The translations under genes and the position numbers were made by a program. DNA of 33,821 bases. It comes from Acidimicrobiia bacterium. GTDB lineage: Bacteria > Actinomycetota > Acidimicrobiia > Acidimicrobiales > Poriferisodalaceae. Below, one piece after another: positions 8,787 to 16,960 of this stretch. The stretch covers positions 1-33,821 of the forward strand of contig JAJDTF010000081.1 of NCBI GenBank assembly GCA_022827265.1. The letters run 5' to 3'. Within the stretch, counting starts at the first letter, position 1, and the number at the start of each line of letters is the position of its first letter. A model generated the notes under the pieces. It made no database searches. It saw only the letters and a list, made by a program, of their open reading frames with translations, and had not been told where the DNA came from.

Positions 8787-8950
8787 CTCGCTATTCCTAA
8801 CGCACTGCTGCGTCTATTGCATTCCGCAGCAGCTTCTCGAACGAGCTGCCATCTCGCGCCCGACCCCTCCGCACGACCCGTCGTTGCGCTCGGGCACTCG
8901 GTTGCGACGGGCGGGGTGCGGGTCCGCACGGCTGTGCTTGCGCGGTCGCG

Positions 8951-10150
8951 CTACTTCACTACGCCCGAGGCACGCAGCTCGGCGATGGCGTCGGTCGACC
9001 TGCCGAGCTCGCTCAGAATCTGATCGGTGTCGGTGCCGCGCTCGACCGCGTGGCGCAGCTCGGGCATGCCGGCAGCGAACAGTGCAGCGGGGCGGTGCTG
9101 GCGGATCGGACCGACGATGGGGTGGTCCACTTCCCGCACCACTCCGGAGTGCTGCACCTGCGGGTCGGCGGCGATCTCGTCGGGGCGCAGGGCCGGCGCC
9201 ACCGGCACGTCGGCTGCGATGAGCCGCTCGACCACGTCGTCGCGGGCCACATCGGCCACCACCTCGCCGAGCGTGTCGATCATGTCGCCGAAATGCGCTG
9301 CCCGCGGGCCGGCTTCGGCGAAGCGAGGATCGGTGAGCAGGTCGGGCCGGTCGAACGCATCGGCCACGCCCTTCCAGTGCGCATCGGTGAGCGGCATGAC
9401 GGCCACGTAGCCGTCCCGGCAGCCCAGCAGGCGGTAGTCAGCCAGCAGGTTCGGGCGATGGTCGGCGTCGTCGGCCAGCACGGTGTGATCCATCATCGCG
9501 TCGGGCCACATGAAGCTGACCGCCGAGTCGAGCAGCGACAGCTCCACGTGCTCGCCCCGGCCGGTGCGCTCCCGCGCGAACAGCGCCGCGCACACGGCCT
9601 GGGTCCAGGTCAGCGAGGTGACCTTGTCGGGGATGAAGCTCTTGACGAACTGCGGCTCGCCGTCGCCGCCCTGCACAGCGGCAATGCCCGACCAGCCCTG
9701 GATGACTGCGTCGTAGGCAGGGCGCTTCGAATAGGGCCCATCACGGCCGAACCCGCTGATCGACACGTAGATGATCTTGGGGTTGCGCTCGCGCACGTCG
9801 GCTTCGCCGATGCCGAGCCGCTCGGCCACGCCGGGGCGGTATGCCTGCACGAACACATCAGCGGTGGCCAGCAGATCGGACATGAGCTCACGGCCCTGGG
9901 GCGAGGCGATGTCCATGGCGAGCGAGCGCTTGCCGGCGTTGATGTTGGCGAACCAGCCCGACATGCCGTTCCGGCTCGACCCGAACATCCGCAACGGATC
10001 GCCGACCACCAGGTCCTCCACCTTGATGACCTCAGCGCCCTGCGACGCCAGCAGGTGCGAACCGCCAGGTGCGGCAATGAACGTGGCGATCTCCACAACG
10101 CGGATGCCCGCCAGCGGCCCCTGCGGCACTCCCGACTCGACCGCTGTCAC
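8951..10150 (-). CDS. CaiB/BaiF family (class III) CoA-transferase
   Basis: A 399-residue CoA-transferase that moves CoA between acids through an aspartyl-CoA intermediate. Family marks in order: GIRVVEIATFIAAPGG near residues 15-30, AEVIKVED near 39-46, the NINAGKRSLAMDI segment near 69-81, ADVFVQAYRPG near 97-107, and YVSISGFGRDGPY near 128-140. The catalytic aspartate is probably Asp175 in SFIPDKVTS, followed by the RERTGRGEHVELSLLD motif. Length is normal. The start is GTG at 10150. It is followed by the acyl-CoA dehydrogenase homologue and preceded by the 11-residue-repeat protein on the same strand. An epimerase such as alpha-methylacyl-CoA racemase is a related alternative. The acid substrate is not evident. 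Confidence 0.9.
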   Translation of the reverse strand: MTAVESGVPQGPLAGIRVVEIATFIAAPGGSHLLASQGAEVIKVEDLVVGDPLRMFGSSRNGMSGWFANINAGKRSLAMDIASPQGRELMSDLLATADVFVQAYRPGVAERLGIGEADVRERNPKIIYVSISGFGRDGPYSKRPAYDAVIQGWSGIAAVQGGDGEPQFVKSFIPDKVTSLTWTQAVCAALFARERTGRGEHVELSLLDSAVSFMWPDAMMDHTVLADDADHRPNLLADYRLLGCRDGYVAVMPLTDAHWKGVADAFDRPDLLTDPRFAEAGPRAAHFGDMIDTLGEVVADVARDDVVERLIAADVPVAPALRPDEIAADPQVQHSGVVREVDHPIVGPIRQHRPAALFAAGMPELRHAVERGTDTDQILSELGRSTDAIAELRASGVVK

Positions 10151-10249
10151 CGTCTATGCCCCGAACAGCACTGCCGGGCAGTCATCGCAACCCAGTGCTC
10201 CGGTGAGGCGTCGGCCAAGCGAGCCGTCTGCGAGCACAGACGCGTCCAT

Positions 10250-10657
10250 TCAGCAGGGCTTGCTGCCGCGCATCCTGTGCGGCGACCACGCGAGGAACCG
10301 CGTGCTGCGGGCGCCGAAGGCGCCCAAGCCGCCGTGGGCGAGGAAGCCCACCGAGTTCAAACCCCCGAACGAGATCACCCCGATGCTGTTGAGACCGCCG
10401 ATCGAGATGATCCCGATGGAGTTCGCACCTCCGATGGACACGATGCCGATGGCATTCCACCCGCCGAACGCGACGATCCCGATGCCGTTGTTGGTGCCCA
10501 CAGCGATGGCCGCGCTCTCGCTCATCGGAACGTCGTCGAGCAGACCCCACTGGGTCAAGCCGAACATCAGCGCTAGGCCGCCAGCCAGCAACACCGCCCA
10601 CAAGAACGTCAGCCCCCGCATCTTGTCGAGCTCATGCCCGTCCAGTTCTCCGACCAT
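10250..10657 (-). CDS. Small membrane protein with 11-residue glycine repeats
   Basis: This 135-residue protein is not assigned to a known family. It has a short polar N-terminus (MVGELDGHELDKMRG), one or two hydrophobic segments at about residues 16-35, then from about residue 64 five tandem 11-residue units of the form GGxNSIGIxSI (GGWNAIGIVSI, GGANSIGIISI, GGLNSIGVISF, GGLNSVGFLAH and a degenerate GGLGAFGARST). The regular Gly-Gly turn followed by alternating small and aliphatic residues suggests a narrow beta-solenoid or a packed membrane hairpin, but this is inference. A GAGGGGG ribosome site precedes ATG at 10657. The CaiB/BaiF gene follows 99 bp downstream on the same strand, so they may be co-transcribed. 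Confidence 0.75.
   Translation of the reverse strand: MVGELDGHELDKMRGLTFLWAVLLAGGLALMFGLTQWGLLDDVPMSESAAIAVGTNNGIGIVAFGGWNAIGIVSIGGANSIGIISIGGLNSIGVISFGGLNSVGFLAHGGLGAFGARSTRFLAWSPHRMRGSKPC
10300..10470 (-). repeat. Coding 33-bp tandem repeat, five units
   Basis: Five in-frame 33-bp units encode the 11-residue repeats of the small membrane protein, with third-base changes between copies and a degenerate last unit. Confidence 0.75.
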
Positions 10658-10890
10658 CGCAAGCCCCCTCGTCGATGCCCCGCGCCACCGCCGAACCTAA
10701 CCCACCGTCCCGACTCGCCGCCCGGCCACTGTTCAACCGCGAAGCGGGCGTCCACGACCACTGCGCCAGCGACCGCGCTCAACAGCGGAGTCGGCTGGTA
10801 GCACGCGTGCGGGCTGCGCGAGGATGGCACGCTGTCCTGCAGGTGGACCCGGTTCATGCCGCGTCCGGACTACGTGCGACGGGAGCAGGG

Positions 10891-11994
10891 ATGGACATCC
10901 TGGTCATTGGGGGGACGGGGCCGACTGGGCCCCACATCGTGAACGGTCTGGTCGACCGCGGTCACACCGTGACGATCCTGCACACGGGCCGCCACGAGGT
11001 CGACACCATCCCCGATCATCTCGAGCACATCCACACCGATCCGTTCGATGAGGATGCGTTCCGGTCGTCGATCGAGGGACGCAACTTTGATGCCGTCTTC
11101 GCGATGTACGGCCGGCTGCGGTCGATCGTCAAGGTGCTCGTCGGCCGGACTCCTCGCCTGTTCTCCATCGGCGGCGTGCCCGCATACAGCGGGTTCTCCG
11201 AGCCTGCGACGAAGTTCCCCGAGGGGATGTCGATCCCCACGCATGAGAACGACGAGCTCGTCACCGATGAGCGATCAGGGCCCAAGCCGCTCAAGATCGC
11301 CGAGTCCGAGGAGCTGACGTTCTCGCTGCACCCCGACGCCACCCACTTCCGGTACCCCTACATCTACGGTCCCAATCAGGTGCTGCCGCGGGAGTGGACG
11401 CTGGTCAAGCGTGCACTCGACGGCCGGCGGCAGCTCATCATGCCCGACGGCGGTCTCACGGTGATGACGTCGGCGTTCGTCGAGAACGCCACATCGGCAG
11501 TGCTGCTGGCGGTGGATCACATCGACCGCTCGGCGGGCGAGATCTACAACGTGGGCGATGATCAGCAGTTCACCTACGCGCAGATCGCGGAGATCGTGGG
11601 CGACGAGTTCGGCAATCCCTTCGAGCTTGTCTCGGTTCCGTGGGAGCTCGCCCCAACGGCCGGGCCGTTCATTCACAATCACTCCTCGACGCACCGCATC
11701 CTCAGCACCGAGAAGCTCCGCCAGCAGCTCGGGTACCGCGACAAAGTGGACCCCACCGAAGGGATACGGCGCACCGTGCGCTGGCAGGCGGAGCACCTGC
11801 CCGGCAACGAGGACGCCGTGACCCGGCTGCAGGATCCGTTCGATTACGCCGCCGAGGATGCGTTGATCGCTGCGGCGGAGCGATTCGCGGCCGAGGTCGG
11901 GCGCATCGAATGGGCGCAAACGCCGGGCTGGAGCTTCGGCTACTACGGACCACACGAGAACCCCGGCGGCCGCCGCGGCAGCTTCCGGGCGTGA
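10891..11994 (+). CDS. Atypical NAD(P)-dependent epimerase/dehydratase (extended SDR)
   Basis: A 367-residue Rossmann-fold protein. The nucleotide-binding loop is at the very N-terminus (GGTGPTG, residues 7-13), followed by VNGLVDRGHTVTILHTGRHE. Further marks of extended SDRs are the FRYPYIYGPNQ segment near residue 150, FVENATSAVLLAVDH near 200 and GEIYNVGDDQQFTYAQIAEIV near 215. The usual active-site YxxxK is not obvious, as in atypical SDRs of the CSP41/isoflavone-reductase type, so the reaction is uncertain. ATG at 10891 is preceded by GGGAGCAGGG; the frame upstream is open but not conserved in character. The amidase gene begins 9 bp after its stop, so the two are surely co-transcribed. 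Confidence 0.85.
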   Translation: MDILVIGGTGPTGPHIVNGLVDRGHTVTILHTGRHEVDTIPDHLEHIHTDPFDEDAFRSSIEGRNFDAVFAMYGRLRSIVKVLVGRTPRLFSIGGVPAYSGFSEPATKFPEGMSIPTHENDELVTDERSGPKPLKIAESEELTFSLHPDATHFRYPYIYGPNQVLPREWTLVKRALDGRRQLIMPDGGLTVMTSAFVENATSAVLLAVDHIDRSAGEIYNVGDDQQFTYAQIAEIVGDEFGNPFELVSVPWELAPTAGPFIHNHSSTHRILSTEKLRQQLGYRDKVDPTEGIRRTVRWQAEHLPGNEDAVTRLQDPFDYAAEDALIAAAERFAAEVGRIEWAQTPGWSFGYYGPHENPGGRRGSFRA

Positions 11995-12003
11995 GGAGGA
12001 ACT

Positions 12004-13464
12004 GTGACGGCGACGATTGCTGAGCTGGCGGCGGGCTACCGGGATGGGTCCCGGTCGCCGGTGGAGGCCACCGAGGAATGCCTGACGGCGATTGCGTCGC
12101 TGGACGGACGGGTGGGGGCTTGGCAGGCGGTGTACGCGGATGAAGCCCGGGCGTCGGCCGAGGCTGCGGAGGCGGCGCTGGCCTCGGCACGCAGCTCTGG
12201 GCAGCTCCCCGGAGCGGATGGACCGTCGAGCATGTCTGGCGAGGCCTTGGGGCCGTTCTTCGGGGTGCCGTTCGCGCTGAAGGACATTGTGGAGGTCGAG
12301 GGCCGGGTGACCACGGCGGGCTGCGCCGAGTGGGCCGACCGGGTTTCGCCGGTGACGGCGGTGATCGCGCAGCGCCTGCTGGACGCGGGCGGGGTCCTGC
12401 TGGGCAAGACCAAGACCGTCGAGTTCGCCATGGGCGGCTGGGGCACCAACCAGCACATGGGTACGCCGTGGAATCCGTGGGATGCCGATGTGCTGCGCAC
12501 GCCCGGCGGCTCGTCGTCGGGATCGGGTGCGGCGGTAGCGGCCGGCATGGCGCCGTGCGCTGTCGGCACCGACACGGGCGGATCGGTGCGGCTGCCGGCT
12601 GCCCTGTGCGGGATCGTCGGGCTGAAGACCACCGAGGGCCTGCTGCCGATCGACGGCATCGTTCCCCTGTCGCACACGCTGGACACGCCGGGGCCGCTGA
12701 CCCGAACAGTGCTGGACGCTGCGCTCATGTTCGACGCCATGGCGGGCACGCCAGCCGCCGAAGTCGAGCGTGACTGGCTGGCCGGTGCCGGTCGCTACGG
12801 GGCGCTGCGGGCGGCGCTCGACAGCGGACTGGGCGGGCAGCGCATCGGCTGTCTGAACGATGCCGAGCGTTCGGGCGTGGATGCCGCGCAGCTCGCTGCT
12901 TACGACGCTGCACTCGAGGTGCTGGTAGGGCTGGGTGCCGAGGTAGTGGCCTTCGACCCGCCGACCTCGTTCGAGGAGATGAAGAACACCCGCTTCGTGA
13001 TCGTGACGGCCGAGTCGTACCACTACTACGGCGAGCTCATGGAGGATCCGAGCTCGAAGGTCGACGAACGGGTGCGAGCCAGGGTGCTGCCGGGCGCCGG
13101 CATCTCCGCCAACGAGTACATCGCGGCGATGGTGCAGCGGCGCACCGACCTTGCCGAGTTCGCCGAGGCGTTCGAGGGCTTCGACGCGATGGTGACGCCC
13201 ACCACGCCGATGCTGCCGCTGCCCGTCGACGAGGCCGACGAGACGAACACCCCGGCGCTGTTCACCCGGGCCGGCAACTTCTTGGCGCTGTGCTCGACGA
13301 CCGTGCCGACGGGGGTGTCGCCGGCGGGACCGGCGGGTGGCTTGCCGACGTCGATCCAGTTCATGTGCCGGGGCGGCGACGAGACGCTGTCGCTGTCGCT
13401 GGCAGCGGCGTACGAGGCGGCTCGCGGCCCCATGCCCACGCCGCCGCTGTGGGCCGGCGGCTGA
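12004..13464 (+). CDS. Amidase (amidase-signature family)
   Basis: A 486-residue serine hydrolase of the amidase-signature family, which cleaves amide bonds with a Ser-cisSer-Lys triad. Visible catalytic residues are Lys93 in PFALKDIV, the glycine/serine-rich loop TPGGSSSGSGAAVAAG with cis-Ser about 170, and nucleophile Ser194 in GTDTGGSVRLPAALCG. The GTG start at 12004 directly follows a strong GAGGAGGA site that overlaps the stop of the upstream SDR gene. It lies in a rightward run with an SDR, a cupin and an ABM-domain protein. A GatA role in tRNA amidation is unlikely because no gatB or gatC is adjacent. A catabolic or detoxifying amidase is the most probable role; substrate unknown. Confidence 0.92.
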   Translation: MTATIAELAAGYRDGSRSPVEATEECLTAIASLDGRVGAWQAVYADEARASAEAAEAALASARSSGQLPGADGPSSMSGEALGPFFGVPFALKDIVEVEGRVTTAGCAEWADRVSPVTAVIAQRLLDAGGVLLGKTKTVEFAMGGWGTNQHMGTPWNPWDADVLRTPGGSSSGSGAAVAAGMAPCAVGTDTGGSVRLPAALCGIVGLKTTEGLLPIDGIVPLSHTLDTPGPLTRTVLDAALMFDAMAGTPAAEVERDWLAGAGRYGALRAALDSGLGGQRIGCLNDAERSGVDAAQLAAYDAALEVLVGLGAEVVAFDPPTSFEEMKNTRFVIVTAESYHYYGELMEDPSSKVDERVRARVLPGAGISANEYIAAMVQRRTDLAEFAEAFEGFDAMVTPTTPMLPLPVDEADETNTPALFTRAGNFLALCSTTVPTGVSPAGPAGGLPTSIQFMCRGGDETLSLSLAAAYEAARGPMPTPPLWAGG

Positions 13465-13536
13465 GCGGCCGCGTGCGGTGAGCGGCGCGGCCGGCCAGCG
13501 TCAGACGGTTGACGACGAGACCAGGAGCATTCGCCC

Positions 13537-13911
13537 ATGAAGATCACCTGGATGCGCACCGGCGCCGACGGCCAGACCACGTTCGAGGATCTGGAGATCG
13601 CCACGACCCGAGGCGAGCGCGGCAACGAGACGCCGCTGTTGCCGATCGAGGGTGTGTTCTTCCGCACTGGCCAGCCGGCACTCGACATGGACTTCCACAA
13701 CGCTCCGCGCCGGCAGCTCGTGATCCCGCTCGGCGGCGAGCTCGAAGTCGAGGCCGGCGACGGGACGGTGCGCCACATTGGAACCGGCGATGCACTGCTG
13801 GCCGACGATCTCACGGGACAGGGACACAAGTCGCGGTTCATTCCCGACGGCGCCACGGTGGTATTCGCAGTGCTGGGTGACGACGCAGATCCGGCTGCTT
13901 GGCGCGCCTGA
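13537..13911 (+). CDS. Cupin-like domain protein
   Basis: A 124-residue single-domain protein. The centre reads like a small cupin barrel: RRQLVIPLGGELEVEAGDG followed by VRHIGTGDALLADDL and GHKSRFIPDG, with a strand-turn spacing typical of cupin_2 proteins. Metal-binding histidines of the classical motif are only partly present (His near FHNAPR and GHKS), so enzymatic activity is uncertain; sensing or binding is possible. AGGAG lies 9 nt upstream of ATG at 13537. It follows the amidase by 72 bp and precedes the ABM protein by 61 bp on the same strand, suggesting one transcript. Confidence 0.7.
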   Translation: MKITWMRTGADGQTTFEDLEIATTRGERGNETPLLPIEGVFFRTGQPALDMDFHNAPRRQLVIPLGGELEVEAGDGTVRHIGTGDALLADDLTGQGHKSRFIPDGATVVFAVLGDDADPAAWRA

Positions 13912-13972
13912 CACCGGCGGCGCTCAGGCAGACTCAGCCAGAGACAATCACGAAGAACCGAGGAGCACGGCT

Positions 13973-14278
13973 ATGGGCAAGGCAACGGTGATCGGCAGCT
14001 TCACGTGTCAAGACGGCAAGGCTGACGAGATGGAGGCGGTGCTGGCTTCGATGGTCGAGGCCGCCCGCGACGAGCCGGGCGTCGAGATCTACTCGTACCA
14101 CCGCGGCGAGGGAAACCAGTTCTGGTTCTTCGCTCTCATGAGCGACGCTGAGTCGATGCAGCACCACGGCCAGACCCCCGCCATGCAGGAGGCCATGGCG
14201 GCGTTCGGTCCGCTGATGGGGTCTCCGCCGCAGATGCAGATGACAACGCCGGTCGCAGCCATCGGACTCGATCTCTAG
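13973..14278 (+). CDS. Antibiotic biosynthesis monooxygenase (ABM) domain protein
   Basis: A 101-residue protein covering exactly one dimeric alpha/beta barrel domain of the ABM/YgiN type. Typical features are the opening strand ATVIGSFTCQDGKADEME, the helix LASMVEAARDEPGVEIYSYH, the strand NQFWFFALMSD and the SMQHHGQTPAMQE helix. Such proteins are cofactor-free quinol monooxygenases or heme and aldehyde-handling enzymes. ATG at 13973 follows AGGAGCACGGCT; the frame is open much further upstream but that part overlaps the cupin gene. Last of the SDR-amidase-cupin-ABM group. The substrate is unknown, and a non-enzymatic stress role cannot be excluded. Confidence 0.85.
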   Translation: MGKATVIGSFTCQDGKADEMEAVLASMVEAARDEPGVEIYSYHRGEGNQFWFFALMSDAESMQHHGQTPAMQEAMAAFGPLMGSPPQMQMTTPVAAIGLDL

Positions 14279-14549
14279 CGCAATGCGTCGGCCACGATGA
14301 TCGACAAGCGGGCCGCGGGCGCAGCCGAGGCCGTTGCGGCGACGGTGGTGCAGGCTTCATCGGTGGATGCGCCGGGTTCGCAACCCTGCGACCGACGTGG
14401 CGCCGCAGGGTGTCGAGGTGATCGAGACGCACCCCGATGGTCGCTCGACGAGGTCGCCGCCCGCACTGATGCACCGGTTCGGGACACCCGTCCCGGTGCC
14501 GACGGCACCTGACGGAACGAGCCTGGCGGACAGCCGTAGGGTGGGCGGC
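14279..14549. other. 270-bp gap between ABM and FxsA genes
   Basis: No convincing gene is seen. The only signal is the TAGGGT promoter element at its right end, so the FxsA gene probably has its own transcript. Confidence 0.5.
14537..14542 (+). promoter_or_regulatory. -10 hexamer TAGGGT for a leaderless transcript
   Basis: TAGGGT fits TANNNT and ends 7 nt before GTG at 14550, supporting this start over the longer open frame upstream. Confidence 0.45.
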
Positions 14550-15020
14550 GTGCTGGCGGTGCTGATCCTGTTGCTCATCTCGGTGCCGCTGCTGGAGCTG
14601 TTCGTGATCGTGCAGGTGGCTGGCGGTCTCGGCGCCGGCCAGACCATCCTGCTGCTGGTCGTGGTGTCCGTCGTGGGTGCCTGGATGGTGCGGCGCTCCG
14701 GGCTCGGCGTGCTGAACCAGATCCGCACCCGCTTGGCGCAAGGTGAGATTCCCGGCAATGAACTCGTGGACGGGCTGTTGATCCTGCTGGCCGGCGCATT
14801 CATGCTCACACCCGGCTTCCTGACCGACGCTGCCGGGCTGATCATGCTCTTTCCGCCGACCCGCAAGGTCGTACGCTCGGTACTGGTGCGTCGCTATGCC
14901 AAGCGAGTCGATATCGCTGGCTGGCCCGGCGCACAGGGCAGTCCTGGCGGTCCTCGTCGCTTCGGCTCCCCCCTCGACGCCGAGAGCTACACGAAGGACA
15001 CCGATGACCGGTCCAACTGA
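14550..15020 (+). CDS. fxsA: FxsA family membrane protein
   Basis: A 156-residue inner-membrane protein with the FxsA architecture. A first span at residues 1-24 (SVPLLELFVIVQV) is followed by a second (TILLLVVVSVVGAWMVRRSG), then QIRTRLAQGEIPGNELVDG and the family hallmark around LLAGAFMLTPGFLTDAAGL and LFPPTR, ending in a polar tail. In E. coli, overproduced FxsA relieves F-plasmid exclusion of phage T7; the normal role is unknown. GTG at 14550 begins at the first span and has a TANNNT element 7 nt upstream. Its last 17 bp overlap the start of the SH3-domain gene, so the two are translationally linked. Confidence 0.85.
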   Translation: MLAVLILLLISVPLLELFVIVQVAGGLGAGQTILLLVVVSVVGAWMVRRSGLGVLNQIRTRLAQGEIPGNELVDGLLILLAGAFMLTPGFLTDAAGLIMLFPPTRKVVRSVLVRRYAKRVDIAGWPGAQGSPGGPRRFGSPLDAESYTKDTDDRSN

Positions 15021-15900
15021 CTTTCCAGAACCCCATGGCATGGAGAGCGCGCCTTCTGAGGGCCTGATTCCGCTGAAGGATCGACTGCCGCTGGGCGTCG
15101 CGCTGCTCGCGCTCATTGTGGCGATCGCAGCGCTGGTGGTCGCCCTCGGAGACTCCGACGACAACACCACTGCGGCAGTTGATGACCAGCCTGAGGCCAC
15201 CGCCGTCACACCGGCGCCCGTGACAACCGCACCGGCCCCGATTCCCACCACCACCATCGGCACGGTCCAGACGCTGCCGCCCGCGCCTACGACGACGTCC
15301 GCGCAGCAAGTCGTGACCGCGACGACGGTGGCTGAAACCGATGAGGGGGCCGAGCAGCGTCTGGTGCTGTCGGTCGTGGGCATCGGCTACGACAGCACGC
15401 TCAACGTGCGCGAGGAACCGGGCGGTCAGATCGTGACCAAGCTCGATTCAGCGGGTACAGGCATCGTTCCCACCGGCACGCGGCAAGAGGTGTCCGGGGT
15501 GCTCTGGCACGAAGTGCACGCAGCCGGCGTGATCGGCTGGGTCAGCGGCGACTATGTGACTCCGCTGGGCGCGACCGTCGACACCACGACCGAGATCGTG
15601 GCGCGCCTCGGCCAGACGCCCAGCGCGCCGAACCTTGCGGCGCTGGGGCGGGCCGTCGCAGGGGCCGTGGCATCGGAAGAGCCAGAATCGCGCGTGAGGA
15701 TCTCGGGCGAGCCCACCGTCGGCGAACTCAGCGAGGTCACGATGGATGTCGTCGGTCAGCCTGACGATTCGATCCGCGGCTTCCGGCTGCACGTGTTCGC
15801 CACCCGCAACAGCAACGGAACGTTCACGCTGCGCAACGTCGAGGGCACCGTGATGTGCTACATCGACCGCGGCGTCAGCGCTCAGGGTCTCTGCAACTGA
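15004..15900 (+). CDS. Membrane-anchored SH3-like (SH3b) domain protein
   Basis: A 298-residue protein with a short cytoplasmic N-terminus, one membrane span at about residues 26-48 (GVALLALIVAIAALVVAL), a Thr/Pro/Ala-rich linker (about 55-110), and a bacterial SH3 domain with STLNVREEPGG, VPTGTRQEVSG, WHEVHAAG and GWVSGDYVTPL. The C-terminal third has an RISGEPTVGE segment and TFTLRNVEGTVMC; it is not recognised. SH3b domains usually bind peptidoglycan or peptide ligands, so an outer-face wall-binding role is inferred. ATG at 15004 follows AAGGA and lies inside the end of fxsA; the longer upstream frame reads over fxsA and is rejected. Confidence 0.78.
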   Translation: MTGPTDFPEPHGMESAPSEGLIPLKDRLPLGVALLALIVAIAALVVALGDSDDNTTAAVDDQPEATAVTPAPVTTAPAPIPTTTIGTVQTLPPAPTTTSAQQVVTATTVAETDEGAEQRLVLSVVGIGYDSTLNVREEPGGQIVTKLDSAGTGIVPTGTRQEVSGVLWHEVHAAGVIGWVSGDYVTPLGATVDTTTEIVARLGQTPSAPNLAALGRAVAGAVASEEPESRVRISGEPTVGELSEVTMDVVGQPDDSIRGFRLHVFATRNSNGTFTLRNVEGTVMCYIDRGVSAQGLCN

Positions 15901-15934
15901 CGGCACCGGCAGCGGCAGACCCCGAGAGGCTCTC

Positions 15935-16900
15935 GTGCAAGGCGTTCGCCTGAGGGCACTCGTAGTCGCCATTGTCGGCGTCGTGGCCTTCGTGCCCGGC
16001 TGGATCGCCTACGCAGCCATCGACCATCCCCTCGTCGGCACGCCGTACGGCGTCGCGCTGGGAGTGTGCACGGCGGTGGCGGTGCTGAGCTGGATGGCGT
16101 CGTTCCTGACACGGGACGCCTCCTGGGTGGACCGGCTGTGGTCGATCGTGCCGGCGCTGTACTGCGGGATCGTTCTCGCCGACGTGGGACTCGACTCGGC
16201 TCGGATCACCGTGATGACAGCGCTGGCATGCGTGTGGGGGGCACGACTCACCTTCAACCTCATCCGCCGGGGCGGGTGGCGGCGCGACAGCGAGGACTAC
16301 CGGTGGAGCTATCTCCGAGAGCAGCTCAGCCAGCGGGGAATATTCGGCCGGCGGATCGGCGAGGTGGGCTTCCAGGTCTTCAACGTGCTCTTCGTGTCAT
16401 TCGGCCAGATGGCGCTCGTCTGGCTGTTCACGTCGCCGGTACACCAAGCGTGGCTGCACGCCGAGGTGCCGCTGGGCTGGCTGGATTACGGCGCGATCGT
16501 GGCGTTCCTGGTGCTGCTGCTGCTCGAGATCGTCGCCGATGAGCAGATGTGGCGATTCCAGCAGAACAAGGCGCGGCTCGTGGCCGAGGGCGCCGATGTG
16601 GAGCGGCCGTTCATCACCGAGGGGCTGTTCCGCTACTGCCGCCATCCCAACTGCACCTGCGAGCAGGCCATGTGGATCGTGTTCTACCTGTTTGCGATCT
16701 CGGCGTCGGGCCAGCTGTGGCACTGGACCGGGCTGGGCTGGGTACTGCTGCTGCTGCTGTTTGCGGTGTCGACGAGGCTCACCGAGAGGATCTCGTCCGA
16801 GAGGTATGCCGCCTACAGCCGTTACCAGGCTGCGGTGCCGATGTTCGTGCCGAACCCGCTCAACCCGAGGCGGCGGCGGGCGCAGCCGGTGTACGTGTAG
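15935..16900 (+). CDS. DUF1295 membrane protein (steroid 5-alpha-reductase-like fold)
   Basis: A 321-residue polytopic membrane protein. Hydrophobic spans fill the N-terminal half; the family marks are SWVDRLWSIVPALY near residues 65-80, ARLTFNLIRRGGW near 103-115, EDYRWSYLRE near 120, and the C-terminal signature FITEGLFRYCRHPNCTCE near 225-242, ending with ERYAAYSRY. The RHPN motif is the NADPH-site hallmark shared with steroid 5-alpha-reductases and isoprenylcysteine methyltransferases. The family is thought to reduce lipid or steroid double bonds, but few members are characterised. GTG at 15935 follows GAGAGG. It lies 34 bp after the SH3 gene on the same strand, probably in one operon. 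Confidence 0.85.
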   Translation: MQGVRLRALVVAIVGVVAFVPGWIAYAAIDHPLVGTPYGVALGVCTAVAVLSWMASFLTRDASWVDRLWSIVPALYCGIVLADVGLDSARITVMTALACVWGARLTFNLIRRGGWRRDSEDYRWSYLREQLSQRGIFGRRIGEVGFQVFNVLFVSFGQMALVWLFTSPVHQAWLHAEVPLGWLDYGAIVAFLVLLLLEIVADEQMWRFQQNKARLVAEGADVERPFITEGLFRYCRHPNCTCEQAMWIVFYLFAISASGQLWHWTGLGWVLLLLLFAVSTRLTERISSERYAAYSRYQAAVPMFVPNPLNPRRRRAQPVYV

Positions 16901-16960
16901 CGCTGCCACAAAGAGGCCGGCGTGCGGCCGGGTGGCGAGGCGGACCGGCGATACGAGCTG

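Noticed and set aside
6987..9023. 678-codon plus-strand open frame
   Set aside because: Antisense to the RCC1 and acyl-CoA dehydrogenase-like genes, whose protein motifs are clear.
11275..13023. 582-codon minus-strand open frame
   Set aside because: Antisense to the SDR and amidase genes; the amidase triad is in the plus strand.
14136..15383. 415-codon minus-strand open frame
   Set aside because: Low-complexity translation antisense to FxsA and the SH3-domain gene.
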